In this document: positions 41,321 to 48,618 of the stretch, piece by piece | How positions within the stretch are numbered: position 1 is the stretch's first letter | Layout of the letters: every line of letters begins with the position of its first letter | Assembly: GCA_964440805.1 (NCBI GenBank) | Contig: CAYTTR010000004.1 | Coordinates: 26,561 to 90,560, forward strand | Source of the DNA: CAYTTR01 sp964440805 | Lineage (GTDB): Bacteria; Acidobacteriota; Aminicenantia; Aminicenantales; Aminicenantaceae | Reading direction: 5' to 3' | DNA length: 64,000 nucleotides | Program-made: the position numbers and the translations under genes | Notes under the pieces: model-generated | Seen by the model: only the letters and a program-made list of their open reading frames with translations | Databases searched by the model: none | What the model was told of the DNA's origin: nothing

Positions 41321-41896
41321 TCATTCCTCCTTGGCTGCCTTTAATATCCGGCGAAGCTGTCTGGTATTTTTAATTTTTTCTTTTTTTAAGCTCATTCGTC
41401 CGGTCTTCATCAGGCTCATACCCATTGGGGCCATTTTGAGAAGCCCCATTGGATTTTTGGATTTAAGGTATAGATTGAGGACAAGCCAGGTTTCAGAGTT
41501 GCGGCCGTTTTTGGCAATCAGGCGGTGCATTTCCCGGGCCAGAACGGGCATGGAAAACTTGGAGGGATAAACTCCTTCTTCTATAGCTTTTCTTTTCAGA
41601 GCGTACATGACATCGGTTATTTTGATTTTAGAAGGGCAGCGGACCTGACAGGTGTAACATGACGGGCAGAGCCAGATGGTAAAACTTTTTAAGGCTTCTT
41701 CTTTAAATCCGTTTTTTATGAATGAGATGATTTTACGAGGGGGATAATCCATATAAATAGCCATTGGACAGGAACTGCTGCAAGTGCCGCATTGAATACA
41801 GCGGTCTATTTCCTCGCAGTGGGACATCTCCTTGATTTCGTCAAGGAAATTTCTGTCCAGTTCCTCTTCAAACTTAACTTTTCTCTGGATTTCCAT
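41321..41896 (-). CDS. hdrC: Heterodisulfide reductase-like subunit C (HdrC)
   Basis: 191 residues with two [4Fe-4S] motifs, CIQCGTCSSSCP and CPSCYTCQVRCPS, separated by the family helix PPRKIISFIKNGFKEEALKS. It connects HdrA to HdrB. First gene of the 16-gene operon; RBS AAAGGAGG is 5 bases upstream. Confidence 0.92.
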   Translation of the reverse strand: MEIQRKVKFEEELDRNFLDEIKEMSHCEEIDRCIQCGTCSSSCPMAIYMDYPPRKIISFIKNGFKEEALKSFTIWLCPSCYTCQVRCPSKIKITDVMYALKRKAIEEGVYPSKFSMPVLAREMHRLIAKNGRNSETWLVLNLYLKSKNPMGLLKMAPMGMSLMKTGRMSLKKEKIKNTRQLRRILKAAKEE

Positions 41897-42020
41897 AAAT
41901 CCTCCTTTTTTGAGATTTATATAGGGAAAGGGTAGGGAGGGAATGTCTTAAGGAAGGGACGGAAAACTACAGCCTTTTTTTTAGTAATTATAGTACATCC
42001 AAAATTGCGGAAGGCAGAAC

Positions 42021-42035
42021 ACGCTTATTAAGCGT
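42021..42035. promoter_or_regulatory. Perfect palindrome in the operon leader, candidate operator
   Basis: ACGCTTATTAAGCGT: two perfect 7-base arms around one central base. It lies about 80 bases downstream of the -10 element and 125 bases upstream of hdrC. It does not match the Rex or FNR consensus. It could bind a repressor or form a small leader hairpin. Confidence 0.45.
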
Positions 42036-42113
42036 ATGATTTTAAAAATTCCTGCATCAATAAAACATATAATAATTATCGGAAAACTATTGATTTCCCG
42101 AAAATTACGTTAA

Positions 42114-42142
42114 ATAATATTTTTTATAACAGGCCTTGTCAA
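42114..42142 (-). promoter_or_regulatory. Sigma-70 promoter of the hdrC-mvhA operon
   Basis: Minus strand TTGACA (perfect), 17-base spacer, TATTAT (-10, 5 of 6). One of the best promoters in the window, about 220 bases upstream of hdrC. This contrasts with the sigma-54 control of the group 3b-type operon. Confidence 0.75.
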
Positions 42143-42283
42143 CATAAAATTCAAAATTATCTTAAATTCCAACTTTTAATAGAAAAACTCAAGATGTAAT
42201 AATTTTTTTTCGGGGAAAAAGCAAAAAAATAAATTAAAAAATTATTTGTGGTTATAAAAAAGATAGATATTAAAAAAAGAAGG

Positions 42284-42308
42284 GGGGAGAAGCCCTCTGC
42301 TTCTCCCC
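42284..42308 (-). terminator. Rho-independent terminator of the sigma/Spy operon
   Basis: GGGGAGAAG (42284-42292), 7-base loop, CTTCTCCCC (42300-42308). On the minus strand the stem is followed by CCTTCTTTTTTT, a normal T tract. It is 33 bases after the stop of the Spy-like gene. Confidence 0.85.
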
Positions 42309-42340
42309 TCCGATCGGCTTGAGACAATTCTTTTTTTGTA

Positions 42341-42862
42341 TTATCTCTTGTGGAAGAATCCGCGGTCTTTCATTCTGATTCCACGGTGGTGACCCATATA
42401 GCCATGACCGCAACCGGCAGCACAGGCTCCCATACAGCTTCTGCTACCCATGAAATGGCCGGGAGTCATTTTGTCGAAGATTTTCTTCTGGTCTTCGGTC
42501 AGAACATTTCTGATTTCCTGACGGTGGGCATAGGCTTTTTTCTGCATTTCAGCTCGTGCTTTGGCGATTTCATCTATCATGGCGTTTATTTTGGCGGAAT
42601 CAGCCTTGTCCATGGTCAGAGCTCGAAGGTCAAGCATTTTGGCCTTGAGTTCTGTCTGCATAGTCAGCCTTTCTTTTTGAAATACGAGCTTCATTTTCTG
42701 AATTTTTTCCATCTGTTCCGTGGTCAGATTTAACTGCGTCTTACACATCATTTCCTGACCCTTAATCGGTTTTTCTTCCTGAGCTTTTTGGGCAGACAGC
42801 GGAACCATAGCTGCCAAAGCAATGATTAGAGCCCCTACCGTAATTCGATTTAGTTTTTTCAT
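42341..42862 (-). CDS. Spy/CpxP-like periplasmic protein with metal-binding tail
   Basis: 173 residues with a signal peptide (ending PLSAQ) and the LTxxQ signature of the Spy/CpxP/ZraP fold, twice: LNLTTEQMEKIQKMK and NVLTEDQKKIFDKMT. The C-terminus is rich in Met, Cys and His (HFMGSRSCMGACAAGCGHG, HHRG), suggesting binding of a soft metal ion. Such proteins act as periplasmic chaperones or metal sensors. It is last in the operon with an ECF sigma factor. Its ribosome site is duplicated (42865-42888). Confidence 0.85.
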   Translation of the reverse strand: MKKLNRITVGALIIALAAMVPLSAQKAQEEKPIKGQEMMCKTQLNLTTEQMEKIQKMKLVFQKERLTMQTELKAKMLDLRALTMDKADSAKINAMIDEIAKARAEMQKKAYAHRQEIRNVLTEDQKKIFDKMTPGHFMGSRSCMGACAAGCGHGYMGHHRGIRMKDRGFFHKR

Positions 42863-42864
42863 TT

Positions 42865-42888
42865 TTTACCTCCTATTTTACCTCCTAT
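42865..42888 (-). promoter_or_regulatory. Tandemly duplicated Shine-Dalgarno sequence
   Basis: On the minus strand the 12-base unit ATAGGAGGTAAA occurs twice in exact tandem just before the Spy-like start codon. Both copies hold AGGAGGT; the nearer one is 6-7 bases from the ATG. Confidence 0.85.
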
Positions 42889-42895
42889 TAAATTT

Positions 42896-43450
42896 TTAAT
42901 GGTATACCATGGTTTTCATGATCGATTTATTTCTATTCTTTTCTATTTTTCTGCCCTCTGCGGGCGGTTTTTCGGATGGATGGTGATCTTTTATGGTCCG
43001 GCCGCAGACATGGCGTTCGAACATTGAGAAATAGTGTTTCCTTTGTCTCTGGTCCAGGATAGATTTCTCCTGGAGAAGATTCATAACCGCTTTTTTCTGG
43101 ATTTCCGCCTGGAGAAGGCTTATCTCATCGATCAATTTGTTGATTCTGGTCATATCCGGCTTTTCGCTCCGGATTTCTTCAATAAGAACTCTTTTTTTCT
43201 CCTGGATTTCCTGGATTTCAGGTCTTATTTGCTGCCTGTAGGAAAGTCTCCGGACTCTTAATTTTTGGATTTGTCCCGGCGTCAGGCCGAGTTCTTTTCT
43301 GACTGATTCAACGGTTTCGCCTGGATCAGGTGGAGCAAAGGGTTTTTCCTGGGAAAACAGCCGGTTGTAACTTAGGGTAAAAAGAGCAGTCAAATTGACG
43401 GCGATAAGAAAAACTAAGATATATGTCAAATGTTTATTCTTTTTTTTCAT
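42896..43450 (-). CDS. Spy/CpxP-like membrane-anchored protein
   Basis: 184 residues: an N-terminal membrane helix (TYILVFLIAVNLTALFTLS) without a clear cleavage site, then a helical Spy/CpxP-like region with LGLTPGQIQKLRVRRLSYRQQI and DQRQRKHYFSMFERH. The C-terminus is basic. It overlaps the anti-sigma gene by 4 bases, and may help it sense the periplasm, as CnrX-type or RsrA-linked sensors do. That function is inference. Confidence 0.8.
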   Translation of the reverse strand: MKKKNKHLTYILVFLIAVNLTALFTLSYNRLFSQEKPFAPPDPGETVESVRKELGLTPGQIQKLRVRRLSYRQQIRPEIQEIQEKKRVLIEEIRSEKPDMTRINKLIDEISLLQAEIQKKAVMNLLQEKSILDQRQRKHYFSMFERHVCGRTIKDHHPSEKPPAEGRKIEKNRNKSIMKTMVYH

Positions 43451-43941
43451 GACCGGCCCTCCTCAGCTACATTATTAGTGTTTAGATAAAGATAAGCATC
43501 AGCCAATGAATCTGAAGGAATCTCTTCGAACTTGTTGAAGTATTCAGATACAAACTCAGAAGTCTTATCTTGGCTGATTTTGGATGGAGAGTAGGCAAGT
43601 TGGATTCCAGTAATAATGCCCAGGAGGATGAGTGCTGTGACTGGAACTGCCCGAAGCAAGGGTTTCAACCCGGTTAGAATTTTTTTTGGAGCAGCTTCTT
43701 GATGTTCATATTCTTCGATTTTGTTTATAAGCCTGCTTAAAAAATAAGGAGAAGGTTCTATTTCTGTCGGTGATTCAATCCTGTTCCATAATAGAGAGAA
43801 ATCCTTTATCAGCCGGGAACATTGAGGACAGGAGTCCAAGTGAGCCCGGAGTATCTCTTCGGGAAGTGATGGGATTTTCTTTTTTTCCGCGATGTCCACC
43901 AGGTGAGCTTTCACCAAGCGGCAGGTTTTGTTTTTTTTCAT
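43447..43941 (-). CDS. Zinc-finger anti-sigma factor
   Basis: 164 residues: a cytoplasmic ZAS-type motif HxxxCxxC (H34, C38, C41 in AHLDSCPQCSRL), a membrane helix near residues 92-112 (AVPVTALILLGIITGIQLAY) and a short periplasmic tail. It should hold the ECF sigma factor encoded just upstream until an envelope or metal signal arrives. The gap to the sigma gene is 54 bases. Confidence 0.85.
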   Translation of the reverse strand: MKKNKTCRLVKAHLVDIAEKKKIPSLPEEILRAHLDSCPQCSRLIKDFSLLWNRIESPTEIEPSPYFLSRLINKIEEYEHQEAAPKKILTGLKPLLRAVPVTALILLGIITGIQLAYSPSKISQDKTSEFVSEYFNKFEEIPSDSLADAYLYLNTNNVAEEGRS

Positions 43942-43995
43942 TTTTCCAACCTTTACATTTAATTAGACACAGGTTTTTCCAAAAAACTTGCGTCG

Positions 43996-44589
43996 CTATT
44001 TATTTTTTTCCATAACCTCAAGGAGAATATCGCGAAGGGCATTTTTTGCCCGGTGAATTCTCGACTCAACCGAGGATAGTGACGTATTTAAAATTTCGGC
44101 AATCTCCCGGTAAGAAAGGCCTTCCCAGTAATGAAGAATGAAAGCCGTCCTTTGTTTTTCCTGGAGAGAGTCGAGAGCTTTATTTATAAATTTTCTTTCT
44201 TCTTTTTTCTCAAATGCTTCCTCCGGCGATTGATTGGGAAATGACTGTAAGATGTCAACATGCCTGGTTCTGCTTTCCTGTTCATCAACAGATGATTTAT
44301 TCTGGGAAAATCTTTTTTGCTTTCTATTGAAGTTCAGCGAGCGGTTGACGGCAATCCGGTAGAGCCAGGTGGACAGTTTACTCCGGCCGCGAAAGCTTTT
44401 TGCCTGCCGGTAGACTTGGAAAAAAACTTCCTGAGCCACATCTTCTGCATTTTCCCTGTCTCCGGTAAGGCGAAAGCAAGTGTTGAGGATAAGGCTCTGA
44501 TAGCGGTTAACCAGTTCCTGGAATGCCAGCAGGTCCTTTTGGGCAATTTTCTGCATGAGTTTAAAATCATTTCCCAAAGACTGTTTCAT
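43996..44589 (-). CDS. ECF-type sigma-70 factor (RpoE/SigW family)
   Basis: 197 residues: region 2 (FQELVNRYQSLILNTCFRLT, EDVAQEVFFQVYR, STWLYRIAVN) and region 4 (LDSLQEKQRTAFILHYWEGL, YREIAEILNTSLSSVESRIH). A linker of about 45 residues separates them. It heads an operon with its anti-sigma factor and two Spy/CpxP-like proteins, which indicates control of an envelope-stress or metal response. A perfect palindrome lies about 60 bases upstream. Confidence 0.92.
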   Translation of the reverse strand: MKQSLGNDFKLMQKIAQKDLLAFQELVNRYQSLILNTCFRLTGDRENAEDVAQEVFFQVYRQAKSFRGRSKLSTWLYRIAVNRSLNFNRKQKRFSQNKSSVDEQESRTRHVDILQSFPNQSPEEAFEKKEERKFINKALDSLQEKQRTAFILHYWEGLSYREIAEILNTSLSSVESRIHRAKNALRDILLEVMEKNK

Positions 44590-44647
44590 AAATTAATTAT
44601 CCGCCTTAATTTCTATTATTATGACAGTTTAAGTAAAAAATATCCAT

Positions 44648-44661
44648 TTATCGGCCGATAA
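44648..44661. promoter_or_regulatory. 14-bp palindrome upstream of the ECF sigma gene
   Basis: TTATCGGCCGATAA is a perfect palindrome. On the minus strand TTGATT lies directly before it and GATATT a few bases after it, so it would occupy the spacer of a possible promoter, a usual place for a repressor site. The promoter itself is weak. Confidence 0.4.
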
Positions 44662-44738
44662 CAATCAAGGCCCACCAATTTTTCTTCTAATTAATTACCC
44701 AAGACAGTCATGCGGCCGGCTTCAGATAAAAAATGATA

Positions 44739-44828
44739 AACGAGATGAACCAGATAAACTAAACAAACCGGCCAAACCAAATAAACTAAATAGACGATAT
44801 AAACTAAATAGACTGAACAGACAGACCA
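44739..44828 (+). repeat. Degenerate 9-bp periodic repeat, locus 2
   Basis: Ten consecutive 9-base units keep perfect phase: aacgagatg, aaccagata, aactaaaca, aaccggcca, aaccaaata, aactaaata, gacgatata, aactaaata, gactgaaca, gacagacca. It ends 2 bases before the stop end of the symporter gene on the opposite strand. Same family as the arrays at 4108-4248 and 58731-58784. Confidence 0.8.
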
Positions 44829-44829
44829 T

Positions 44830-46365
44830 TTAAATATATTTTCTTACAATATGGGATAAATTACCTATCAGGACTACGATGGCTCCTCCTATAATTACAT
44901 AAAGAGTCCAGGCAACAGCCAGCCCTTCACCAGGCAGAATTTGCTGTGCCGGTCCTTTTACCAGAAAGAGCAGAGCCGTCAATCCGGAAAAAAAGCCGAT
45001 AAGGGCATCCCGGCGGTCTACCTTTCGGGAAAGCATTCCCAAGGCGAAAGCTCCCAATAAACCGCCGTAAGTGTAGGAAGCGATACCCAGTCCGAGCTCA
45101 ACAGCAGCCGGTCTTTCTCCCATAGATTTCAATTGAATCAGAGCAAATATAAAAGCAGAACTGGTGATTATTAATCCCCAGAAACCGGTAATTATTCTGG
45201 AAATGCGGAGATCCTTTTTAACGGAGTTGTTTTTTCCCCAGTAAGGTTTATAGATGTCCATAGTGGTGGCTGAGGCTAAGGAATTTATGGATGAAGAAAG
45301 AGTGCTCATGGCTGCTGCCAGAACAGCAGCAACTATCAAGCCGGAAAGTCCGGGGGGCATTTGCTCCACGATGAATTTGGCAAAAATTTCATCATGGGTA
45401 GCCAGCCCTAATTGAGCCGGAGTTTTACCGGCATAAAAACTGAAAAGAAGAAGACCGATAAACATGAAAAAAGCATATTGGGCAAAGACCACCAATCCGC
45501 TGACTGTCAAGGCTTTCTGGCTTGCTCTCATGCTCCTGGTAGCAAGCAGGCGCTGGACTATGAGTTGGTCGGTTCCATGGGAAGCCACTGAGAAAACCGC
45601 TCCGCCGATTACGGCTGTTATCAGAGTATAGGGTTGAGCCAGAAAGTCACTCCAACTGAGGTCAAAGCCCAGGTAGAAAAGTTTCAATTTGCCGGAACTT
45701 TGAGCCGCAGTTATTACTCCGGTTAATCCTTGCGGCAGGCGGGTTAATATTATCAAAGCTGCCATTATGGCTCCGCCGATATAGACACCCATCTGGACAA
45801 CATCCATCCAGACAACTGCTTTTATTCCGCCCAGACAGGTATAAACAAGAGTGGCTAAGGATATTATAAATATGGAAAGAAGGTAAATGCTCAGAGCGGG
45901 AATCTTTATGCCAGCCAGCCTGAGAATAATGGCCACCGGGATGGCTGAGGCAAAAAGACGGACTCCATCTGCCAGCAGGCGGGTTACCATGAAGGTGGTG
46001 CTGGTTATATTCCTCATGCTGTTACCGAAACGCTGCCCCAGGTATTGATAGGCAGTGGACATTTCGCCTTTATAAAATTTCGGCAGAAATAAAAGGCTGA
46101 CCGCAATCCGGCCCAGAATATAGCCCATGGCTATTTGGAGAAAAGTTAAATTTCCGGTATAAGCTACGGCCGGGATGCTGATAAAGGTCAGAGTACTGGT
46201 TTCGGTAGCTACAACCGAAAAAAGAACAGCCCACCAGGGTATTTTATGGCCTCCTAAAAAATAATCCTCCGGGCTACGTTGCTTTCCTGAAACCATGATA
46301 CCGAAGAAGCTTACTCCGAGCAGGTAAAGAGCAACAATGACATAATCGATAACCGCAAATCCCAT
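44830..46365 (-). CDS. Sodium:solute symporter (SSS family)
   Basis: 511 residues with about 13 membrane helices. It begins VIDYVIVALYLLGVSFFGIM and carries the SSS features SPEDYFLGGHKIPWW and GGIKAVVWMDVVQM; a C-terminal RKVDRRDALIGF loop follows. The family couples Na+ entry to uptake of sugars, sialic acid, amino acids or similar. It starts 1 base after the MurQ/GKRP-like gene, so the substrate may be an amino sugar such as N-acetylmuramic acid; this is inference from context. Confidence 0.88.
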   Translation of the reverse strand: MGFAVIDYVIVALYLLGVSFFGIMVSGKQRSPEDYFLGGHKIPWWAVLFSVVATETSTLTFISIPAVAYTGNLTFLQIAMGYILGRIAVSLLFLPKFYKGEMSTAYQYLGQRFGNSMRNITSTTFMVTRLLADGVRLFASAIPVAIILRLAGIKIPALSIYLLSIFIISLATLVYTCLGGIKAVVWMDVVQMGVYIGGAIMAALIILTRLPQGLTGVITAAQSSGKLKLFYLGFDLSWSDFLAQPYTLITAVIGGAVFSVASHGTDQLIVQRLLATRSMRASQKALTVSGLVVFAQYAFFMFIGLLLFSFYAGKTPAQLGLATHDEIFAKFIVEQMPPGLSGLIVAAVLAAAMSTLSSSINSLASATTMDIYKPYWGKNNSVKKDLRISRIITGFWGLIITSSAFIFALIQLKSMGERPAAVELGLGIASYTYGGLLGAFALGMLSRKVDRRDALIGFFSGLTALLFLVKGPAQQILPGEGLAVAWTLYVIIGGAIVVLIGNLSHIVRKYI

Positions 46366-46366
46366 T

Positions 46367-48472
46367 CTAAAAATTCTCCGGCGGTGATTTTTTCAGCATC
46401 GATTTTGGCAGAAGGAAGTCTGGATTAAGCCGGGAGAGGTAGTTTTCAAGCCCTTCTTTTTCTGAAGTGGACATAGCCTCTTCCCAGCTTACATAACTTT
46501 TTTTCTTCATGGCTTCAAGTATCCTTATTATAGAGAGGGTAACTTCGCTGGCAAGGCATTTTTTTCGGCCGGTAAATTCCAGAGCATCGAAAAGAACAGC
46601 ATTTGCCTGGGCATAGGAGACCGGGGTTTGCCGGCCGTAGTGCTGGCTCCAATTTGAGCTTCCCAGGACATCATTGACATGACTTTTAATAAGATAGGTT
46701 GCCCGGCCGATAAGTTTGAGGTTGCTGGGATTAACGCTGGTCATAGTGTTTCCCACTATTTTTCCCAGGACAGCCATTACTCCTGTTGAATGGGTATTGA
46801 GCAGCATTTTAAGAAGCACCTGTTTTCTTAGTCCTAAAGGATCCGATACTCCCTTCAAAGGAAGGTAAAGAAGGCCATTTTTATTGGAATCAAAAAGTGA
46901 TTTATTAACAGCCGGTTTGCTTGACTCCGAAGCGGAGTCGGTTAGAAGAATTAAGCTCAGGGCGGCTTTGTTTTTTTTCAAAATCCGGATAAATTTTAAA
47001 AATGAAGATTCTTTTTTATTGAGCTCTTCCAGTTCTTCATCCTGGAGGATTATAACTCCCAGGTCTCCTTTTTTGGGACACCTTGATTTTATGTTTTTTT
47101 CTGAAAAGGAGAAGTCATAAAGCTCAGCCTGGTTTTTTCCGGCTTTGGCCAAGCTTTTAATTGCCGTTTCTTTGAGATAAGTGTCTTTGACCTTATTGAC
47201 AAGATGGGATCTGTAAAATGAATCTTTGAGGCCTCTGAATGACCTGCCTAATAAAATAGTCCAGGCATTGCTGCTGTCCTGAGCTTCAGTCCAGACCTGA
47301 ATCCAGCTTAGAGTTTTTTTTGCACCAACAGGGTCCAGAGGATGGAGATGAAAGGTGGGGTTTCTTTCAGCGCAGTCGACAAAAACTGTGGAAAGAGCTT
47401 TTTTAGCGAAATAAGTTGTCCGTTTGCCTTTACGGTAGGTTTGAGCCTCTTTATAAGTAAGTTCGGCCAGATCATCTATTTTGGAAGAAAGGAGGTTTTT
47501 TAGTTTATTGAACGAAATAATTTTTTCACTAAGGCTTGTCGACGGTTGAAAGCCCAAACCGGTCAATTCACTTTCGGTCACGAAGCTTTCAAGAAAAGCT
47601 TGGATCCCGCTTTCTATAATTACTCCCAGGATAAAGGTTTCCGATGTAGCCGCCTGCATTCGGGTTGAGCCGGTTACGGCCTGAGGGCCTGTAGTCAGAT
47701 TTATTTTGGTAACGGCCGGATTTTCCAGCACTCGCCGGCTTCGCTCCAAGGGCATTAATACTTCTTCAGGGTTGTTGAAAATAAAATAAATATTATTTTT
47801 TGCCTCGGCCGTTTTTTCTTGAGTTAACCTTCCGTAAAGCTTAACCGCACCCAAGACGGCTCCGATAACAGAGGAGGTTTCTCCCCCTTCGGTTATACAG
47901 AAAACAACATCGCCTCTCTCAATTCTTCTTTCAGCCAGTTGAAGCTCTCCCATTATTTCCAGGTCTTCGAAGCCTTCAAGAGCGCTGATGAAAGCTCTGT
48001 CTCCACCGGTTATTTCACCTATAAGAAGCTCTTCGATATGTTCTGAAACGAAAGGGGCTAATTTTTGCCGGATAGGACTTTTTTTAGTTTTTTTCCAAAA
48101 GGGCCGCCAAATGGCACTTTCCATTTGTTTGGCCAGCCTGCCGGTGGAGCCGCAGCCGTAGATAAAGATTTTTTTCTTTTCCCTTATAGCCCGGGTTACG
48201 GCCCAGCCTGCCTGCTCTATAAGGCCTAACATTTTTTCATCGCCGGCTATTTTGTTGAATTTCAAGGAAATATCTTCATCCACAGAAAGAATCTGGTTCA
48301 ACCCCTCTTTAATATTTTTTTTGATAGTAAAAGTCAGATTCCAGGTTCGTGGATGTCTTTGTTCGGTAATCAGAGAATGGAGTTGGTATTGTTTTTTGTT
48401 TTTTACATAGCCCTTAGATTGGGGCAAAGGAGTTATCTTTAAAAGAGACAGGACATCTGGAGTTTTGTTCAT
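46367..48472 (-). CDS. Large SIS-domain protein of the MurQ/GKRP type
   Basis: 701 residues, more than twice the length of MurQ (about 300). The N-terminal half has the MurQ-like SIS domain: FIYGCGSTGRLAKQ, ITGGDRAFISALEGFED, VFCITEGGETSSVIGAV and GPQAVTGSTRMQAATSE. A second SIS-like half ends with a MurQ-like element, GNTMTSVNPSNLKLIGRA, and a helical tail. Tandem SIS proteins of this kind resemble the glucokinase regulatory protein, which binds sugar phosphates. Possible roles are an N-acetylmuramate-6-phosphate etherase or a sugar-phosphate-responsive regulator. The operon with an SSS transporter fits amino-sugar uptake. Confidence 0.75.
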   Translation of the reverse strand: MNKTPDVLSLLKITPLPQSKGYVKNKKQYQLHSLITEQRHPRTWNLTFTIKKNIKEGLNQILSVDEDISLKFNKIAGDEKMLGLIEQAGWAVTRAIREKKKIFIYGCGSTGRLAKQMESAIWRPFWKKTKKSPIRQKLAPFVSEHIEELLIGEITGGDRAFISALEGFEDLEIMGELQLAERRIERGDVVFCITEGGETSSVIGAVLGAVKLYGRLTQEKTAEAKNNIYFIFNNPEEVLMPLERSRRVLENPAVTKINLTTGPQAVTGSTRMQAATSETFILGVIIESGIQAFLESFVTESELTGLGFQPSTSLSEKIISFNKLKNLLSSKIDDLAELTYKEAQTYRKGKRTTYFAKKALSTVFVDCAERNPTFHLHPLDPVGAKKTLSWIQVWTEAQDSSNAWTILLGRSFRGLKDSFYRSHLVNKVKDTYLKETAIKSLAKAGKNQAELYDFSFSEKNIKSRCPKKGDLGVIILQDEELEELNKKESSFLKFIRILKKNKAALSLILLTDSASESSKPAVNKSLFDSNKNGLLYLPLKGVSDPLGLRKQVLLKMLLNTHSTGVMAVLGKIVGNTMTSVNPSNLKLIGRATYLIKSHVNDVLGSSNWSQHYGRQTPVSYAQANAVLFDALEFTGRKKCLASEVTLSIIRILEAMKKKSYVSWEEAMSTSEKEGLENYLSRLNPDFLLPKSMLKKSPPENF

Positions 48473-48618
48473 TTTCGATTTTTTATAAGGTGATAAGCCT
48501 TGGTTAAAGAAAATAAAATTCCCCTTCTTAACCTGAGTAAATGGATTTGCAGGAATTTATAATCCACTCACTTTCTCTCAGTAACGTTGAGACCATTAAC
48601 ACCATAAGGCTGTTTATG

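Larger units (their letters stand above)
41897..42340. other. AT-rich leader and promoter region of the hdr-hyd-mvh operon
   Basis: 444 bases without a gene. On the minus strand a near-consensus sigma-70 promoter (42114-42142) leaves a leader of about 210 bases before hdrC. The leader contains a perfect 15-base palindrome (42021-42035). Toward the other end lies the terminator of the Spy-like gene (42284-42308). No open frame is convincing. Confidence 0.65.

Noticed and set aside
44739..44828. CRISPR array
   Set aside because: The repeats are 9 bases, degenerate and without spacers; no cas gene is in the window.
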